A stretch of DNA of 64,000 bases, taken from Chromatiaceae bacterium. Lineage in GTDB: Bacteria; Pseudomonadota; Gammaproteobacteria; Chromatiales; Chromatiaceae. Positions 26,088 through 35,091 of the stretch are shown piece by piece (position 1 is the first letter of the stretch; the number at the start of each line of letters is the position of its first letter). The notes below the pieces were generated by a model, which was given only the letters and a program-made list of their open reading frames with translations, was not told where the DNA came from and did not search any database. The position numbers and the translations under genes were made by a program. Location of the stretch: NCBI GenBank assembly GCA_024235315.1, contig JACKMP010000001.1, positions 479,483 to 543,482 of the forward strand, in the 5' to 3' direction.

Positions 26088-27332
26088 TCAAAGTCCGATG
26101 CGAGAAGCGCGCGCAGTCATGAAGATACCGCTCGGTTTCTGCGCCGGCAGGGTCGCGCGTCGTTCGAAGCTGGCGGTGTCGTAGACATGCAGCTCATCCT
26201 GGTCGCGCACCGATACCCACACCTCTTCGCCACGCGGCTCGAATTCCATATGCAGGACCCCCTTGCCGGGCTGCAGCGTATTGACGATCTTCAGATTCTC
26301 GGCATCGATCACCTGCACAGTATCGTTGTCCGGCACGGCGAAATTGACCCACACCTGGCGACCGTCCGGCCGTCCCATCACGAACACCGGCTGGCCTTTG
26401 ACTGCGATGCGCCCGGCCTCCTGCCAGGTCAGCATGTCGATCACCAGCACCTCGTGCCGCCCGACCGCGGGGACAAACGCGAGATTGCCAGCCACCGCCC
26501 AGCCTTCGAGATGAGGCATCTTGTACACCGGCAGCTTTTCCTCACCTCTGCCGTAATGCGGCAGGATACGGCGCACCCCGTTTTCCGGATGCCAGAGATC
26601 CAGCATCGCCAGGCCGTCTTCACCAAACAGCCCGGCGATATAGTGGCGGCCGTCCGGCGTGATCAATGCATCGTAGGGGTTGCGTCCGATATCTGCGAAC
26701 TTGCTGATCACCGGCCGGTCACCGGCAGAAAAATCGGCAATCCAGATCTCGCCGGCATCCCACAGGCTGAACACGAATCGGTGCCCCGGCGCATCCGCCA
26801 GGCCGATGACCTTGGAGCGCTGGCCGTCACCGTACAGCGCCGGGATATCGGCCACCAGCGACAGGTCGTCGGTGCGAAACACCTTCACCCCGCCCGGCTC
26901 GTAGTTGGACACAGCGACCAGACGACCGTCCTGGGAGATGGCGCCACCGATGCTGTTGCCCGATTGCATCACCCGGGCCACCAGCCGGCCCTCGAGCATA
27001 TCCACCTTGCTCAGGCCGCCGTCACGGCCAAACACGAAGGCATAGCGCTGGTCGCGGGAAAAAACCGCAGATGCATGAGACAGGTCGCCCAGCCCCTCGA
27101 CGCGGGTGAGTGCGCTGTTGCCGGTCGTCTCGACGATCTGCACCGAGCCGTTCGCACGTTCGATCACCAGCGCCAGGTCGCCACTGCCGAGGGTCCCGGC
27201 CTCGGCCTTGGACACCACGGCGAACAGCAGGAACAGTACCAGCGCACTGCAGATCAGCACGGTACCCCACTCGGCACGCATCGGCACCTGATCGCAGTCG
27301 GCGCCGGTCGTCGGTTGATTCGGGGCGGTCAT
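26088..27332 (-). CDS. nirF: Heme d1 biosynthesis protein NirF
   Basis: Protein of 414 residues with an N-terminal membrane anchor (VLICSALVLFLLFAVVSKAEA) and a beta-propeller related to the d1 domain of NirS (AVFSRDQRYAFVFGRDGGLSK, VLHMEFEPRGEEVWVS). It has no heme c motif, which separates it from NirN and NirS. NirF is a periplasmic dehydrogenase step in heme d1 formation. Its start overlaps the nirC stop (ATGA). Confidence 0.9.
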   Translation of the reverse strand: MTAPNQPTTGADCDQVPMRAEWGTVLICSALVLFLLFAVVSKAEAGTLGSGDLALVIERANGSVQIVETTGNSALTRVEGLGDLSHASAVFSRDQRYAFVFGRDGGLSKVDMLEGRLVARVMQSGNSIGGAISQDGRLVAVSNYEPGGVKVFRTDDLSLVADIPALYGDGQRSKVIGLADAPGHRFVFSLWDAGEIWIADFSAGDRPVISKFADIGRNPYDALITPDGRHYIAGLFGEDGLAMLDLWHPENGVRRILPHYGRGEEKLPVYKMPHLEGWAVAGNLAFVPAVGRHEVLVIDMLTWQEAGRIAVKGQPVFVMGRPDGRQVWVNFAVPDNDTVQVIDAENLKIVNTLQPGKGVLHMEFEPRGEEVWVSVRDQDELHVYDTASFERRATLPAQKPSGIFMTARASRIGL

Positions 27333-27652
27333 GGTCGTGTCTCCCCTGCCAGCAGCCGATCGGCCAGCCAGCGACTGTCATCTTCACTCAACAAACCACG
27401 CCACGGCGGCATCGCCGTACCCGGGCGGCCGTGCAGGATGGTCATCTGCAGAAATTCCGGCGGCTTGCCGGCGAGTGCCGGCGGTGTCAGCGCCGGACCC
27501 AGGCCACCTTTGAGCGTCAGCCCGTGACACGAGCCGCAGTCCTGGGTCAGCAGATAGCGCAACTCGACCTGACGCTCCGGCGTCGGGGTCGCGCCATGCG
27601 CCACCGCGGCGAAAAGCAGACTAATAGTTACTGGCGCCAGCCAAGGTGTCAT
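27329..27652 (-). CDS. nirC: Cytochrome c55x NirC
   Basis: Small 107-residue periplasmic cytochrome with a signal peptide and one heme motif (DCGSCHGLTLKGGLGP), a Met ligand candidate in PGTAMPPWRGLL, and the Q-V-E-L-R-Y-L-L-T-Q-D-C pattern of NirC. It accepts or donates electrons during heme d1 maturation and nitrite reduction. Its ATG lies inside the end of nirE, overlapping by 32 bases. Confidence 0.9.
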   Translation of the reverse strand: MTPWLAPVTISLLFAAVAHGATPTPERQVELRYLLTQDCGSCHGLTLKGGLGPALTPPALAGKPPEFLQMTILHGRPGTAMPPWRGLLSEDDSRWLADRLLAGETRP

Positions 27653-28427
27653 TGATGTGTTCCTTGTCGGTAACGAACCAGTCGAGTTGCCCTGCCAACG
27701 CGACCGTGCGGCCGATGATCACGATCACCGGCGCGTTGAGCCGTGAACTCTTGACCCGCGCGGCAAGGGTCGTGAGGTCGCCAAACACCCGACGCTGCCG
27801 GTCGGTGGTGCCGTCCTGGATCGCGACCGCGGGCGTCGCAGGATCCATGCCCTGATTCGCCAGCGCCGTGCAGATGCGGTCGAGGCTGGCCAGGCCCATG
27901 TACACCACAATGGTGGAGTCCGGGTCCGCCAGGGCCCGCCAGTCCAGCTTGAGTTTCTTGTTCTCGAGGAAATGTCCGGTCACCAGGCGCACACCATGGC
28001 TCAGACCACGATGCGTCAGCGGTACACCTGCATACGCCGAACAGGCCGCTGCCGCGGTAATACCCGGCACGACCTCGAACTCGATGCCGTGTTCGCGCAG
28101 GTACAGGGCCTCTTCACTGCCGCGACCGAACACGAACGGGTCACCGCCCTTGAGGCGAACAATCTTGCGTGGCGCCCCGCAGTCGCTCACGCACAGCTCC
28201 ACCAGCAAAGCGTTGATCTGGTCCTGCGGGAGGCTGTGGTGGCCAGACGCCTTGCCGACAGATACCCGCAACACGCCCTCGGGGATCAGATCGAGGATGG
28301 ACAGAGATACCAGGCGATCGAATACGACCACGTCAGCGGTCTGCAGCAGCTGCAGCGCCCTGACTGTCAGCAGGCCGGGGTCACCCGGACCCGCCCCAAC
28401 CAGAAAGACCTTGCCTGTCGACTGCAT
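27621..28427 (-). CDS. nirE: Uroporphyrinogen-III C-methyltransferase NirE
   Basis: SUMT of 268 residues. Motifs of the CobA/NirE family are present: VFLVGAGPGDPGLLTVRALQ, VRLKGGDPFVFGRG and EVVPGITAAAACSAYAGVPL. It supplies precorrin-2 for heme d1. ATG 28427 has a GGGAGCG ribosome site. It opens the operon nirE-C-F-D-L-GH-J-cytochrome c'-nirN-c4-pentapeptide and has a perfect FNR box upstream. The name NirE rather than CysG/CobA is by operon context. Confidence 0.9.
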   Translation of the reverse strand: MQSTGKVFLVGAGPGDPGLLTVRALQLLQTADVVVFDRLVSLSILDLIPEGVLRVSVGKASGHHSLPQDQINALLVELCVSDCGAPRKIVRLKGGDPFVFGRGSEEALYLREHGIEFEVVPGITAAAACSAYAGVPLTHRGLSHGVRLVTGHFLENKKLKLDWRALADPDSTIVVYMGLASLDRICTALANQGMDPATPAVAIQDGTTDRQRRVFGDLTTLAARVKSSRLNAPVIVIIGRTVALAGQLDWFVTDKEHINDTLAGASNY

Positions 28428-28524
28428 ATTCGCTCCCGTTCTGAACAGGCAGCCACGAGGCCGGCCCGGCACGACTTCCGTCGCAAGAGTGCGATGATGG
28501 TCGATTCAGGAAGGTGGCCGAGCC

Positions 28525-28538
28525 TTGATCAATATCAA
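28525..28538. promoter_or_regulatory. Perfect FNR box upstream of the nirE operon
   Basis: TTGATCAATATCAA is an exact match to the FNR consensus TTGAT-N4-ATCAA. A class II start site would fall near 28490, giving a 63-base leader. The rest of the 312 bp gap between nirE and the hemerythrin gene shows a GC-rich hairpin (28693-28721) after the hemerythrin stop. Confidence 0.8.
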
Positions 28539-28739
28539 GCTGCAACGGCGAATGGGGGGTTGACGGCCGATCCGAGTGAATATTTTGATCCAGCTCAACT
28601 GAATGCGTCGGCGACGTTACGGGCGATCAGGGGATCAGAAAAGAGCTGAAACGCTCGCGGTACGACGCCCCGCGATGGCGGTCGATCAAATGCGGTGCGA
28701 TGCGTCGCGGATCACGCACCGTACCGCAGAAAACGCAAC

Positions 28740-29306
28740 TCACTGCACGCCACGCGACTGCAGGTGCCCGCTGTATTTCTGATCGGTTCCGGCGATGTGC
28801 TGGATCAGCCAGCCCTTCAGGAATCCGGTCATTTCCTCGACGGTCCCCTCGCGGTCCTTCTCATAGGCTTCCATGAAACCGGTCACCTTCGCGATCATCG
28901 CTTCGTGCTGACGCTTGTGCGGCTCATAGTCCGCGTAGTCGTTCTCGCGCATCATGCGTTCTTCGCGCTCGAAGTGGTACTTGGTGTAGTCGACCAGATC
29001 CTTCAACGCCTGGCGCTCGAACGCCTCACCGGTCGGATAGTAGACGGCAGTCTGCAAGTTATTGATCAGGGTCAATAACTTCTTATGGTCGTCGTCGATT
29101 GAACCGATCCCGACACTCAGGTCGTCACGCCACTCCACGAAACGCCGCGAAGTCGTCCACTTGTTGATCAGGGGGACTGCCAGCAGCACCGCGGCCATGG
29201 CGACGGAGACCCAGGGATTCATCCCCGGCAGGAGGCCTATACCTATTATGATCAGGGCCACCACGATGAACAGGGAGAGGCCGAGTGTCTGCAGACTCTT
29301 ACGCAT
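28740..29306 (-). CDS. Membrane-anchored bacteriohemerythrin
   Basis: Protein of 188 residues. Two N-terminal hydrophobic segments (FIVVALIIIGIGLLPG and AMAAVLLAVPLI) precede a hemerythrin domain with the His/Glu/Asp ligands expected of a diiron site: SIDDDHKKLL, YTKYHFEREERMM, HKRQHEAMI. Hemerythrins bind oxygen and in some bacteria nitric oxide. It is divergent from nirS, with the FNR-like box between them. A role in shielding the anaerobic enzymes or in NO handling is inferred. Confidence 0.85.
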   Translation of the reverse strand: MRKSLQTLGLSLFIVVALIIIGIGLLPGMNPWVSVAMAAVLLAVPLINKWTTSRRFVEWRDDLSVGIGSIDDDHKKLLTLINNLQTAVYYPTGEAFERQALKDLVDYTKYHFEREERMMRENDYADYEPHKRQHEAMIAKVTGFMEAYEKDREGTVEEMTGFLKGWLIQHIAGTDQKYSGHLQSRGVQ

Positions 29307-29401
29307 GATCGCGTTCCTTTAGCTTTTTTGGTCACTACCAGACGGTAAGCATACCGTACATCGACTGGACGCCAGACTAGAAGCAAATCCACACGGCTGA
29401 C

Positions 29402-29415
29402 TTGACAATCATCAA
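29402..29415. promoter_or_regulatory. FNR/DNR box upstream of nirS
   Basis: TTGACAATCATCAA matches nine of ten positions. A class II start site falls near 29450, with GTTAAT at 29438 as a plausible -10 element. It could also act on the divergent hemerythrin gene. Confidence 0.75.
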
Positions 29416-29480
29416 GGTACAACCCCGCTGTGAGCGCGTTAATCCCACCGCACACTCTCGTATACGGAGGCTTTCCACCA

Positions 29481-31163
29481 ATGTCCAAGATCATTAACCA
29501 GGGCACGCTGTCAAAAACCAAAGTCAGCCTGCTCTCCACCGCAATCGCTGTCGCCCTCGGTGGCTTCGGTACTGCGGCCAACGCCGCCGGCCCGACGCTG
29601 AGCGATGCCGACTTCGAAAAGAGCAAGACCATTTACTTCCAGCATTGCGCAGGCTGCCACGGCACGCTGCGCAAGGGCGCAACCGGCAAGAGCTTGGAGC
29701 CGAAAGGCAACCCGAAGAAGAACCAGAAAGGTACGCTGGAACTCGGCCAGGAGCGTCTCGAGAAGATCATCAAGTTCGGCACCGAAGGTGGCATGAACAA
29801 CTTCAGCGAGATCCTGACGGATGCGGAAATCAAGGCGATGGCCACCTACATCCAGATGGAACCTCCGATTCCGCCGGAGATGTCGCTGGCACAGATGAAG
29901 GCCAACACCAAGGTCTATGTCGACCCGAAGGACTATCCGACCAAGCCCCTGCACGGCCGCAACTGGAAGAACTTCTTCGTCGTCATCGAGCGTGATGTCG
30001 GCAAGGTCGCGGTCGTCGACGGTGACAAGAAGGAAATCATCGCTCACATCCCGACCGGCTATGCGGTACACGTGATCAAGGCGCTCGAGCACTCGAATGC
30101 CGCACATCCGGAAAACCCGAACGACGTCGGCCGCTTCTGGTACACCCAGGGCCGTGACGGCAAGATGACCAAGATCGACCTCTGGCAGACGCCGGACAAG
30201 ATGCTGGTCGCCGAGACCAAGGTCGCCTATGACGCCCGTGACGTCGCGGTCTCCGGTGATGGCAAGTACATCATCGGTGGCGGCTACTGGCCGCCGCACT
30301 TCGTCATCGTCGATGCCAAGACCATGGATCCGCTGAAAGTCGTTTCCACCCGCGGTGTCAACATCGATGGCGAGTACGTGAACGAGTCACGCGTCGCGGC
30401 CATCTACGACACGCCAAACGAGAAGTCCTGGCTGGTCGCTCTGAAGGAGCTCGGCCAGATGTGGCAGGTCGATTACACCGACCTCGACAACCTGCGCATC
30501 GACAAGATGGACACCGCCAAGTTCCTGCATGACGGTTTCTTCGACCCGACGGGTCGCTACTTCCAGATCGCCGCCAACGCGTCGAACAAGATGGTCGTGG
30601 TCGACACCAAGGAGCGCAAGAAAGAGGCGTTGATCGACGTCGACAAGCTGCCGCACCCGGGCCCGGGCGCCAACTGGATGGATCCGAAGTGCGGACCGGT
30701 CGGTGGCACCACTCACCTGGGCGTCGGCAAGGTCACCGTCTGGGGTAACGACCCGGCCGGCCACAAGGACGCTGCGTGGAAGGTCTGCTACGAGGTTGAG
30801 ACGGACGGCCCCGGCCTGTTCATCCGCACCCATCCGAAGAGCAAGTACTTCTGGGCCGACCAGACCAAGCATCCGGAGCCGGGTGTACAGCAGGCCGTAC
30901 AGGTCATCGACAAGGAGACCCGCCAGATCGTCAAGACGATCACGGTCACCAACGTCCCCGGCCAGGCTGCGGTCCACATGGAGTTCAACGCCGATGGTAC
31001 CGAGGTATGGGTATCCGCGTGGAACATGAAGGACAGCAAGAAGGACAACGGCGAGATCGTCGTGTATGACGCGAACACCCTGGAAGAAAAGACCCGTATC
31101 AAGGGCTTCTTTGCTCCGACAGGCAAGTTCAACGTCACCAACCGTTCCGAGCACGTCACCTGA
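29481..31163 (+). CDS. nirS: Cytochrome cd1 nitrite reductase NirS
   Basis: Periplasmic enzyme of 560 residues that reduces nitrite to nitric oxide. The signal peptide ends in FGTAANAAG, the heme c motif is FQHCAGCHGTLRKG, and the d1 propeller is full length with TRGVNIDGEYVNESRVAAIY and the conserved GGTTHLGVGKVTVWGND and H-M-E-F-N-A-D-G-T-E-V-W-V-S segments. ATG 29481 has an ACGGAGG ribosome site. A strong terminator follows. Heme d1 supply comes from the neighbouring nirE operon. Confidence 0.96.
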   Translation: MSKIINQGTLSKTKVSLLSTAIAVALGGFGTAANAAGPTLSDADFEKSKTIYFQHCAGCHGTLRKGATGKSLEPKGNPKKNQKGTLELGQERLEKIIKFGTEGGMNNFSEILTDAEIKAMATYIQMEPPIPPEMSLAQMKANTKVYVDPKDYPTKPLHGRNWKNFFVVIERDVGKVAVVDGDKKEIIAHIPTGYAVHVIKALEHSNAAHPENPNDVGRFWYTQGRDGKMTKIDLWQTPDKMLVAETKVAYDARDVAVSGDGKYIIGGGYWPPHFVIVDAKTMDPLKVVSTRGVNIDGEYVNESRVAAIYDTPNEKSWLVALKELGQMWQVDYTDLDNLRIDKMDTAKFLHDGFFDPTGRYFQIAANASNKMVVVDTKERKKEALIDVDKLPHPGPGANWMDPKCGPVGGTTHLGVGKVTVWGNDPAGHKDAAWKVCYEVETDGPGLFIRTHPKSKYFWADQTKHPEPGVQQAVQVIDKETRQIVKTITVTNVPGQAAVHMEFNADGTEVWVSAWNMKDSKKDNGEIVVYDANTLEEKTRIKGFFAPTGKFNVTNRSEHVT

Positions 31164-31200
31164 CCGGCGACGTGTGATGCAACAGCTACGTTGATCCACC

Positions 31201-31238
31201 GGCGGGCATGGGGAAGCACTTCATGCCCGCCTTTTTTT
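31201..31238 (+). terminator. Rho-independent terminator after nirS
   Basis: GGCGGGCATG and CATGCCCGCC form a 10-bp stem with an 11-base loop, followed by seven T residues. Expression of the downstream NirT-like gene would need readthrough or its own promoter. Confidence 0.9.
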
Positions 31239-31273
31239 AGATCCGAAAACTCCAGATCCCGCGGAGAAAAACG

Positions 31274-34093
31274 ATGCAGCAACAGTCGTTACTGAAGAGC
31301 CTATTGACCCGCAAGGTCGCGTTTGGCGCGACCCTTGGCGCCGCCGTCCTGTTCATGGCGATCGGCGTGATGCTGTGGGGTGGCTTCAACTGGGGCATGG
31401 AGATGACCAACACGGGCGAGTTCTGTATCTCGTGTCACGAGATGCGCGAAAACGTCTATGCCGAATACAAGGGCAGCATCCACGATGGCAACCGCAGCGG
31501 TGTCCGCGCCAGTTGCCCGGACTGCCACGTACCCAGACCCTGGGTGCACAAGATCGTCCGCAAGATTCAGGCCAGCAACGAGATCTACCACAAGCTCCTT
31601 GGCACCGTAGACACCCCGGAGAAATTTGACGAGCACCGCCTGACGATGGCGCGCCGGGTGTGGGATGCGATGAAGAGCACCGATTCCCGCGAGTGCCGCA
31701 ACTGCCACGACTGGGACACGATGAACCCGGAACGGCAGAAGCCGCGCGCCCGCAACCAGCACAAGTTCGCGATGGAGAACGGCCATACCTGCATCGACTG
31801 TCACAAGGGAATTGCACACAAGCCGGTGCACAAGAACCTGAGCGAAGAGGAACTGGAAAAACTGAGTGCCGCGGTCCCGGCCCATGCCCGCGAAGTACCA
31901 CAGTCGTTCATCGACGGCCTGGCCAAGGTCAAGGCGACTGAAGACGCTGCCGAACTCGCACAGCAGGAAGAGGCCCGGAAAGAGCGCGAACAGCGCAAGG
32001 CGGCCAAGCTGGCCGAACAGCAACGGATCGATGCCGCTGTCGCTGCGGCCCTCGCAACAGCCGGTGCCGCAGGCGCCCAGGCGGCAGGCCAGGCCGCACC
32101 GGCCGCTGCAGCCGCTGCGCACGGCTTCGGTGTCGACTGGTCCGGTTCGCCCGAGCGCCGTATCACCCTGTTCTACCCGGGCCAGGCCTCGATGGAATGG
32201 ACCCTGGTCGGCAAGTACCACGGCGGCGCGCTGCCATTCAAGTCCGGCGACCGCTGTGTCACCTGCCACGACAAGGAAACCGCCGACATGGGCAAGAAGA
32301 TGGTCACCGGCGCCAAGGCCGAGACCACGCCGATCCCCGGCAAGCGCCCCGGCATACCGGTGACGGTGCAGGCCGCGCATGATGCCGACAACCTGTACCT
32401 GCGCTTCCAGTGGGAGGACACCGAGCACGTCGCGGTGCCATTCGTCGATGGCGGCAAGATGGATCCGGCCAACCAGGTCAAGCTGGCGGTGATGCTGGCG
32501 ACGGACGAGGTCAAGTACGCCAGCCAGGCCGGCTGCTGGGGCACCTGCCACGACGACCTGCGCACCATGCCCGGCCACCCGGAAGATCCGGCTGCCGCCG
32601 GTCTGCCGCTGGATGTCAGCCACGGGGTGACCAAGTACATCGCCGCCTCGCGCACCGATATCGAGGAACAGGGCCGGCGCGGCAAGAAACTCGGCGGCTG
32701 GGACAAGCTCAAGGATGCCGCCGCGATCGAGGCCGAACTCGCCAATGGCCAGATCATGGACCTGCTGCGCTGGAACGCGGACGGCAAGGTCGAGAACGGC
32801 CATGTGCTCGACCAGCGCGTCATGAGCGGTGGTGCAGCCGTGGAGGCCCAGGGCTGGCTCGAGGCCGGGATATGGACGGTCGAGATGAAGCGCCCGCTGC
32901 ATCCCGGCAAACCCGGTGATGTCGATCTGGAGTCCGGCAAGGTCTACAACTTCGGCTTCGCGATCCATGACGATTTCAGCAACGCTCGCTTCCACCATGT
33001 CTCGCTGGGCTACAAACTGGGCCTGGACAACGCCGAGGCCGAAATCAACGCCGTGCAGGCACAGGTGAGTGCGCCTGCCGCTGGCGCCCCTGCCGCGGCG
33101 GCAGCGCCGGCCGCGGCTGCGGCTGCGTCGTCGGGCGGAAACAATGTCGATGATGGCATCGACTGGTCGAAGGCCGGTGAGCGCCTGATCACCCTGTTCT
33201 ACCCGGGTCAGGCCTCGATGGAATGGACCCTGGTCGGCAAGTACCACGGCGGCGCGCTGCCATTCAAGTCCGGCGACCGCTGTGTCACCTGCCACGACAA
33301 GGAAACCGCCGACATGGGCAAGAAGATGGTCACCGGCGCCAAGGCCGAGACCACGCCGATCCCCGGCAAGCGCCCCGGCATACCGGTGACCGTGCAGGCC
33401 ACGCACGATGCCGACAACCTGTACCTGCGCTTCCAGTGGGAGGACACCGAGCACGTCGCGGTGCCATTCGTCGATGGCGGCAAGATGGATCCGGCCAACC
33501 AGGTCAAGCTGGCGGTGATGCTGGCGACGGACGAGGTCAAGTACGCCAGCCAGGCCGGCTGCTGGGGCACCTGCCACGACGACCTGCGCACCATGCCCGG
33601 CCACCCGGAAGATCCGGCTGCCGCCGGTCTGCCGCTGGATGTCAGCCACGGGGTGACCAAGTACATCGCCGCCTCGCGCACCGATATCGAGGAACAGGGC
33701 CGGCGCGGCAAGAAACTCGGCGGCTGGGACAAGCTCAAGGATGCCGCCGCGATCGAGGCCGAACTCGCCAATGGCCAGATCATGGACCTGCTGCGCGTCA
33801 ACAGCGGTGACGGTTCCACCGAAGACGGCTACGTGCTTGCCGAGCGCATGATGCAGGGCGGTCAGGGTTTTGAAGCCAGTATCCGCAACGAAGCCGGTTA
33901 CTGGACCGCTACACTCAAGCGCAAGCTGAAATCTGACCAGGTCGGAGACGTCAGCATCGAACCCGGAAAGGTCTACAACTTCGGCTTCGCGATTCACGAC
34001 GACTTCACCAACGCACGCTTCCACCATGTCTCGCTGGGCTACAAACTGGGACTGGATGTCGATGCCGCCGAGGTAAATGCCACCGCGCAGTAA
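31274..34093 (+). CDS. NapC/NirT tetraheme cytochrome fused to two ethylbenzene-dehydrogenase-like heme domains
   Basis: Protein of 939 residues. Residues 1-200 are a NapC/NirT quinol-oxidising cytochrome with one membrane helix and four hemes (CISCH, CPDCH, CRNCH, CIDCH). A charged coiled-coil linker (A-E-Q-Q-R-I type) and Ala/Pro-rich hinge lead to two tandem domains, about 286-590 and 630-939, resembling the heme subunit family of ethylbenzene dehydrogenase and DMSO-reductase-like enzymes. Each has CVTCHDKE and CWGTCHDD, the latter a CxxxCH spacing. Total heme count could reach eight. Placed after nirS it probably moves electrons from quinol to periplasmic nitrite reduction; nirT occupies this spot in Pseudomonas. 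The two extra domains are unexplained. Confidence 0.85.
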   Translation: MQQQSLLKSLLTRKVAFGATLGAAVLFMAIGVMLWGGFNWGMEMTNTGEFCISCHEMRENVYAEYKGSIHDGNRSGVRASCPDCHVPRPWVHKIVRKIQASNEIYHKLLGTVDTPEKFDEHRLTMARRVWDAMKSTDSRECRNCHDWDTMNPERQKPRARNQHKFAMENGHTCIDCHKGIAHKPVHKNLSEEELEKLSAAVPAHAREVPQSFIDGLAKVKATEDAAELAQQEEARKEREQRKAAKLAEQQRIDAAVAAALATAGAAGAQAAGQAAPAAAAAAHGFGVDWSGSPERRITLFYPGQASMEWTLVGKYHGGALPFKSGDRCVTCHDKETADMGKKMVTGAKAETTPIPGKRPGIPVTVQAAHDADNLYLRFQWEDTEHVAVPFVDGGKMDPANQVKLAVMLATDEVKYASQAGCWGTCHDDLRTMPGHPEDPAAAGLPLDVSHGVTKYIAASRTDIEEQGRRGKKLGGWDKLKDAAAIEAELANGQIMDLLRWNADGKVENGHVLDQRVMSGGAAVEAQGWLEAGIWTVEMKRPLHPGKPGDVDLESGKVYNFGFAIHDDFSNARFHHVSLGYKLGLDNAEAEINAVQAQVSAPAAGAPAAAAAPAAAAAASSGGNNVDDGIDWSKAGERLITLFYPGQASMEWTLVGKYHGGALPFKSGDRCVTCHDKETADMGKKMVTGAKAETTPIPGKRPGIPVTVQATHDADNLYLRFQWEDTEHVAVPFVDGGKMDPANQVKLAVMLATDEVKYASQAGCWGTCHDDLRTMPGHPEDPAAAGLPLDVSHGVTKYIAASRTDIEEQGRRGKKLGGWDKLKDAAAIEAELANGQIMDLLRVNSGDGSTEDGYVLAERMMQGGQGFEASIRNEAGYWTATLKRKLKSDQVGDVSIEPGKVYNFGFAIHDDFTNARFHHVSLGYKLGLDVDAAEVNATAQ
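32162..32770 (+). repeat. Intragenic direct repeat, copy 1
   Basis: About 609 bases that recur 1026 bases later in the same gene with about four differences by eye, three of them clustered near 32365-32380. Sequence on both sides of the block is clearly diverged. Confidence 0.92.
33188..33796 (+). repeat. Intragenic direct repeat, copy 2
   Basis: Second copy of the 609-base block inside the NirT-like fusion. Homology continues at lower identity through the rest of the domain and rises again near the end (33970-34049), the pattern expected from gene conversion of an older duplication. Confidence 0.92.
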
Positions 34094-34256
34094 ACGTGTG
34101 ATCATGGCACCATGACGCGGCAGACAGCGACACACGCCGGCTGCCGCGCACCGGGGCCGGGTTCCGGACCAGACTGAGGTTCCGGGATCCGGCCTCAATC
34201 GTCAGCGGGAAATCGATCAATCCACACACGGAGCCGACCCCTCAGGGCATGCAACG

Positions 34257-35012
34257 ATGACGACAACCCTGACTCCCAAGCGACTCGCACTGGCCGACAT
34301 CGGCATTGCCATCGGCAGCGGCCTCACGACGCTACATACGATACCGCGCGTCAGCGTGGCCTATGCCGCAGTGTTCGCGGTATTAGGGATGATCCTGCTG
34401 ACCGCCATCGGGGCTTTCGGCCTGTCACCAATGGCCCTGCCGTTCGCCGGCGGCTTCATGCTGGTCGGGCCCATCATGCTCACCGGCTATTTCGAACTCG
34501 CCAGGCTGCAGGCACTGGGAAAAAGGCCGGACCTCGGCGATGCATTCAGGGCATTCGCTCGCGCACCGGCCGGCCTCTGGATGCTCGCCGTGTTGTGCGC
34601 CTTCCTGTTCCTGATCTGGATCACCGATGCCGGTGTCCTGTACAGCTTCACCATCGGTGGTGTGCACCTTTCCTATGACCTCGAGTGGCTGCCCGATAAG
34701 GGCGATGACGTGCTGGCATTCGAACTCTGGGGTGCCCTGATGGGCTCGGTGCTGGCCTACATGATCTTCACCATCTCGGCATTTTCGGTCCCGCTGATCT
34801 ACGAAGGCCGCACCGGACTCGTGCAGGGGGTCAGCGCCAGCGCACGCACGGTACTCGGCAATTTCCTGGTCTGCCTCGTCTGGGGTATCGTACTGGGCAC
34901 CGTGATCGTGCTGTCGATCCTGCTGCTGCCTGTCCTGCTGTTCACCCTGCCGGTGATGTCGTACGCGAGTTTCGCCCTCTACCGCCGGGCCTTTCCGCCA
35001 CAGCCGCGTTAG
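34257..35012 (+). CDS. DUF2189 integral membrane protein
   Basis: Protein of 251 residues with about six hydrophobic helices and the DUF2189 pattern, such as LPFAGGFMLVGPIMLTGYFELAR near the first third. The function of this family is unknown; members are often seen near terminal oxidase or denitrification genes. It follows the NirT-like gene by 163 bp. A GCGGGGA/TCCCCGC hairpin lies 11 bp after its stop. Confidence 0.75.
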   Translation: MTTTLTPKRLALADIGIAIGSGLTTLHTIPRVSVAYAAVFAVLGMILLTAIGAFGLSPMALPFAGGFMLVGPIMLTGYFELARLQALGKRPDLGDAFRAFARAPAGLWMLAVLCAFLFLIWITDAGVLYSFTIGGVHLSYDLEWLPDKGDDVLAFELWGALMGSVLAYMIFTISAFSVPLIYEGRTGLVQGVSASARTVLGNFLVCLVWGIVLGTVIVLSILLLPVLLFTLPVMSYASFALYRRAFPPQPR

Positions 35013-35023
35013 CAGCGATCGAC

Positions 35024-35042
35024 GCGGGGATCGATTCCCCGC
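35024..35042. terminator. Hairpin after the DUF2189 gene
   Basis: GCGGGGA and TCCCCGC pair over 7 bp with a 5-base loop. There is no T-run, so termination is uncertain. Confidence 0.4.
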
Positions 35043-35091
35043 CCTCGCGGTCACAGTTGAAGTAACCGTTCATCGACCGGGAGAGAACATC

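Noticed and set aside
29062..29075. TTGATCAGGGTCAA, an FNR-like sequence
   Set aside because: It lies inside the hemerythrin coding sequence with no promoter context, so it is most likely a chance match.
31301..34198. A 965-residue minus-strand frame opposite the NirT fusion
   Set aside because: It is the antisense of a gene with clear heme motifs and signal/anchor. GC-rich codon bias leaves the opposite strand open.
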